Shown: one piece after another, positions 6,115 to 6,636 of the stretch
Position numbering within the stretch: the first letter of the stretch is position 1
How the letters are laid out: each line of letters opens with the position of its first letter
Source of the DNA: an uncultured Lachnospiraceae bacterium
Lineage (GTDB): Bacteria; Bacillota; Clostridia; Lachnospirales; Lachnospiraceae
Length of the DNA stretch: 6,636 bases
Assembly: GCA_958426095.1 (NCBI GenBank)
Contig: CATZYB010000139.1
Coordinates: 1 to 6,636, forward strand
Reading direction: 5' to 3'
Notes under the pieces: model-generated
The model's input: the letters and a program-made list of their open reading frames with translations, nothing else
What the model was told of the DNA's origin: nothing
Databases searched by the model: none
Made by a program: the position numbers and the translations under genes

Positions 6115-6636
6115 CTACATACCGCTCAGGTCATCCATACTTCCGCCGGCTTTCTGATAGCCTTTAAGCATGGCCAGCGTGATCAGCATAAGTACGACCG
6201 ACATGGCCGCGCCAAGGGGCCAGTTTCTCGCCGTAATAAATTGATTTTTAATAAGATTCCCGATGACCAACGTTTTGCTCCCACCCATAAGGTCCGTAAT
6301 AAAATAAAGCCCCATGGAAGGAATAAATACCATAACGCAGCCTGCAAAAATTCCCGGCTTTGTCAATGGAAGGGTTATTTTCAAAAATGACTTTATCGGC
6401 TTTGCTCCAAGGTCATTGGCCGCTTCAAGCAATGACTTATCCAGTTTTTCAATGGAACTGTACAGCGGAAGGATCATAAAGGGAAGAAGCATATAAATAA
6501 GTCCGATCATTGCCCCGGTCTGGTTATAGACCAGTTTAAGCGGTTCTTTTATCAGTCCGGCAGAAATCAGAAAATTGTTGATAATTCCCTCGCTTCTCAA
6601 AATGTTTACCCATAAAAAAAGACGTATGATCATACT
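6115..6636 (-). CDS. potB: Spermidine/putrescine-type ABC transporter permease PotB, 5' end outside window
   Basis: This is the C-terminal 173 residues of a permease whose frame runs open through the right edge. The codon before the first visible Met is AGT, and SMIIRLFLWVNIL corresponds to an internal PotB segment, so this Met is not the start. It closely resembles E. coli PotB from the segment LLPFMILPLYSSIEKLD through the EAA loop LLEAANDLGAKPIKSF, LPLTKPGIFAGC, GLYFITDLMGGSKTLVIGN, and NWPLGAAMSV. About four of the expected membrane segments are visible. It pairs with PotC 14 bp downstream. The ATPase potA and possibly the binding protein potD should lie to the right of the window. Confidence 0.93.
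   Translation of the reverse strand, partial: SMIIRLFLWVNILRSEGIINNFLISAGLIKEPLKLVYNQTGAMIGLIYMLLPFMILPLYSSIEKLDKSLLEAANDLGAKPIKSFLKITLPLTKPGIFAGCVMVFIPSMGLYFITDLMGGSKTLVIGNLIKNQFITARNWPLGAAMSVVLMLITLAMLKGYQKAGGSMDDLSGM

Noticed and set aside
1..6636. Search for tRNA, rRNA, CRISPR, insertion-sequence ends or known riboswitches
   Set aside because: No cloverleaf, repeated spacer-repeat pattern, transposase or conserved riboswitch core was recognised by eye. A covariance-model search would be needed to exclude weak RNA elements in 3141-3289.

Overview
All recognisable genes in this window lie on the minus strand, so the biology reads from right to left. The organism is probably an anaerobic Gram-positive bacterium of the Clostridia (Lachnospiraceae/Eubacteriales type). 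This is inferred from strong AGGAGG-type ribosome sites, a moderate-GC genome with A/T-rich intergenic runs, tight 12-29 bp gene spacing, and an Fe-S-rich flavoprotein electron-transfer pair. No 16S or other phylogenetic marker is present, so the assignment is tentative.

Layout in transcription order. (1) 6636-5294: the 3' part of a PotB-type and a complete PotC-type permease of a spermidine/putrescine ABC importer. (2) 5281-4925: a PII-family signal protein with an enlarged T-loop that contains no Tyr or Ser. (3) 4912-3290: a YtcJ-type metal-dependent amidohydrolase. (4) 3289-3141: the only sizeable intergenic region (149 bp). It holds a strong minus-strand Rho-independent terminator, a seven-codon micro-ORF and half of an 18-bp near repeat. 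(5) 3140-2004: an ornithine cyclodeaminase/mu-crystallin family dehydrogenase of the kind often labelled 'tyramine oxidase subunit B'. (6) 1982-1650: a small SoxA/HcnA-like [2Fe-2S] protein. (7) 1620-34: an FAD/NAD(P) oxidoreductase with a C-terminal double-cluster ferredoxin domain. A plus-strand terminator hairpin sits at the left edge.

Working model (inference): the importer brings in a polyamine or related amine/amide, the amidohydrolase opens or deacylates it, and the cyclodeaminase-family enzyme plus the Fe-S/flavin pair carry out imine/amine redox chemistry. The PII protein would couple uptake or catabolism to ATP/ADP/2-oxoglutarate status. The internal terminator splits the cluster into a transport-PII-hydrolase unit and a redox trio that may be separately controlled. 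The least ordinary points are the PII protein inside a polyamine operon, the flavin/Fe-S pair with no visible DadA-like catalytic partner, and the terminator-containing leader before the trio. No intergenic stretch exceeds 300 bases, and no tRNA, rRNA, CRISPR array or insertion sequence was seen.
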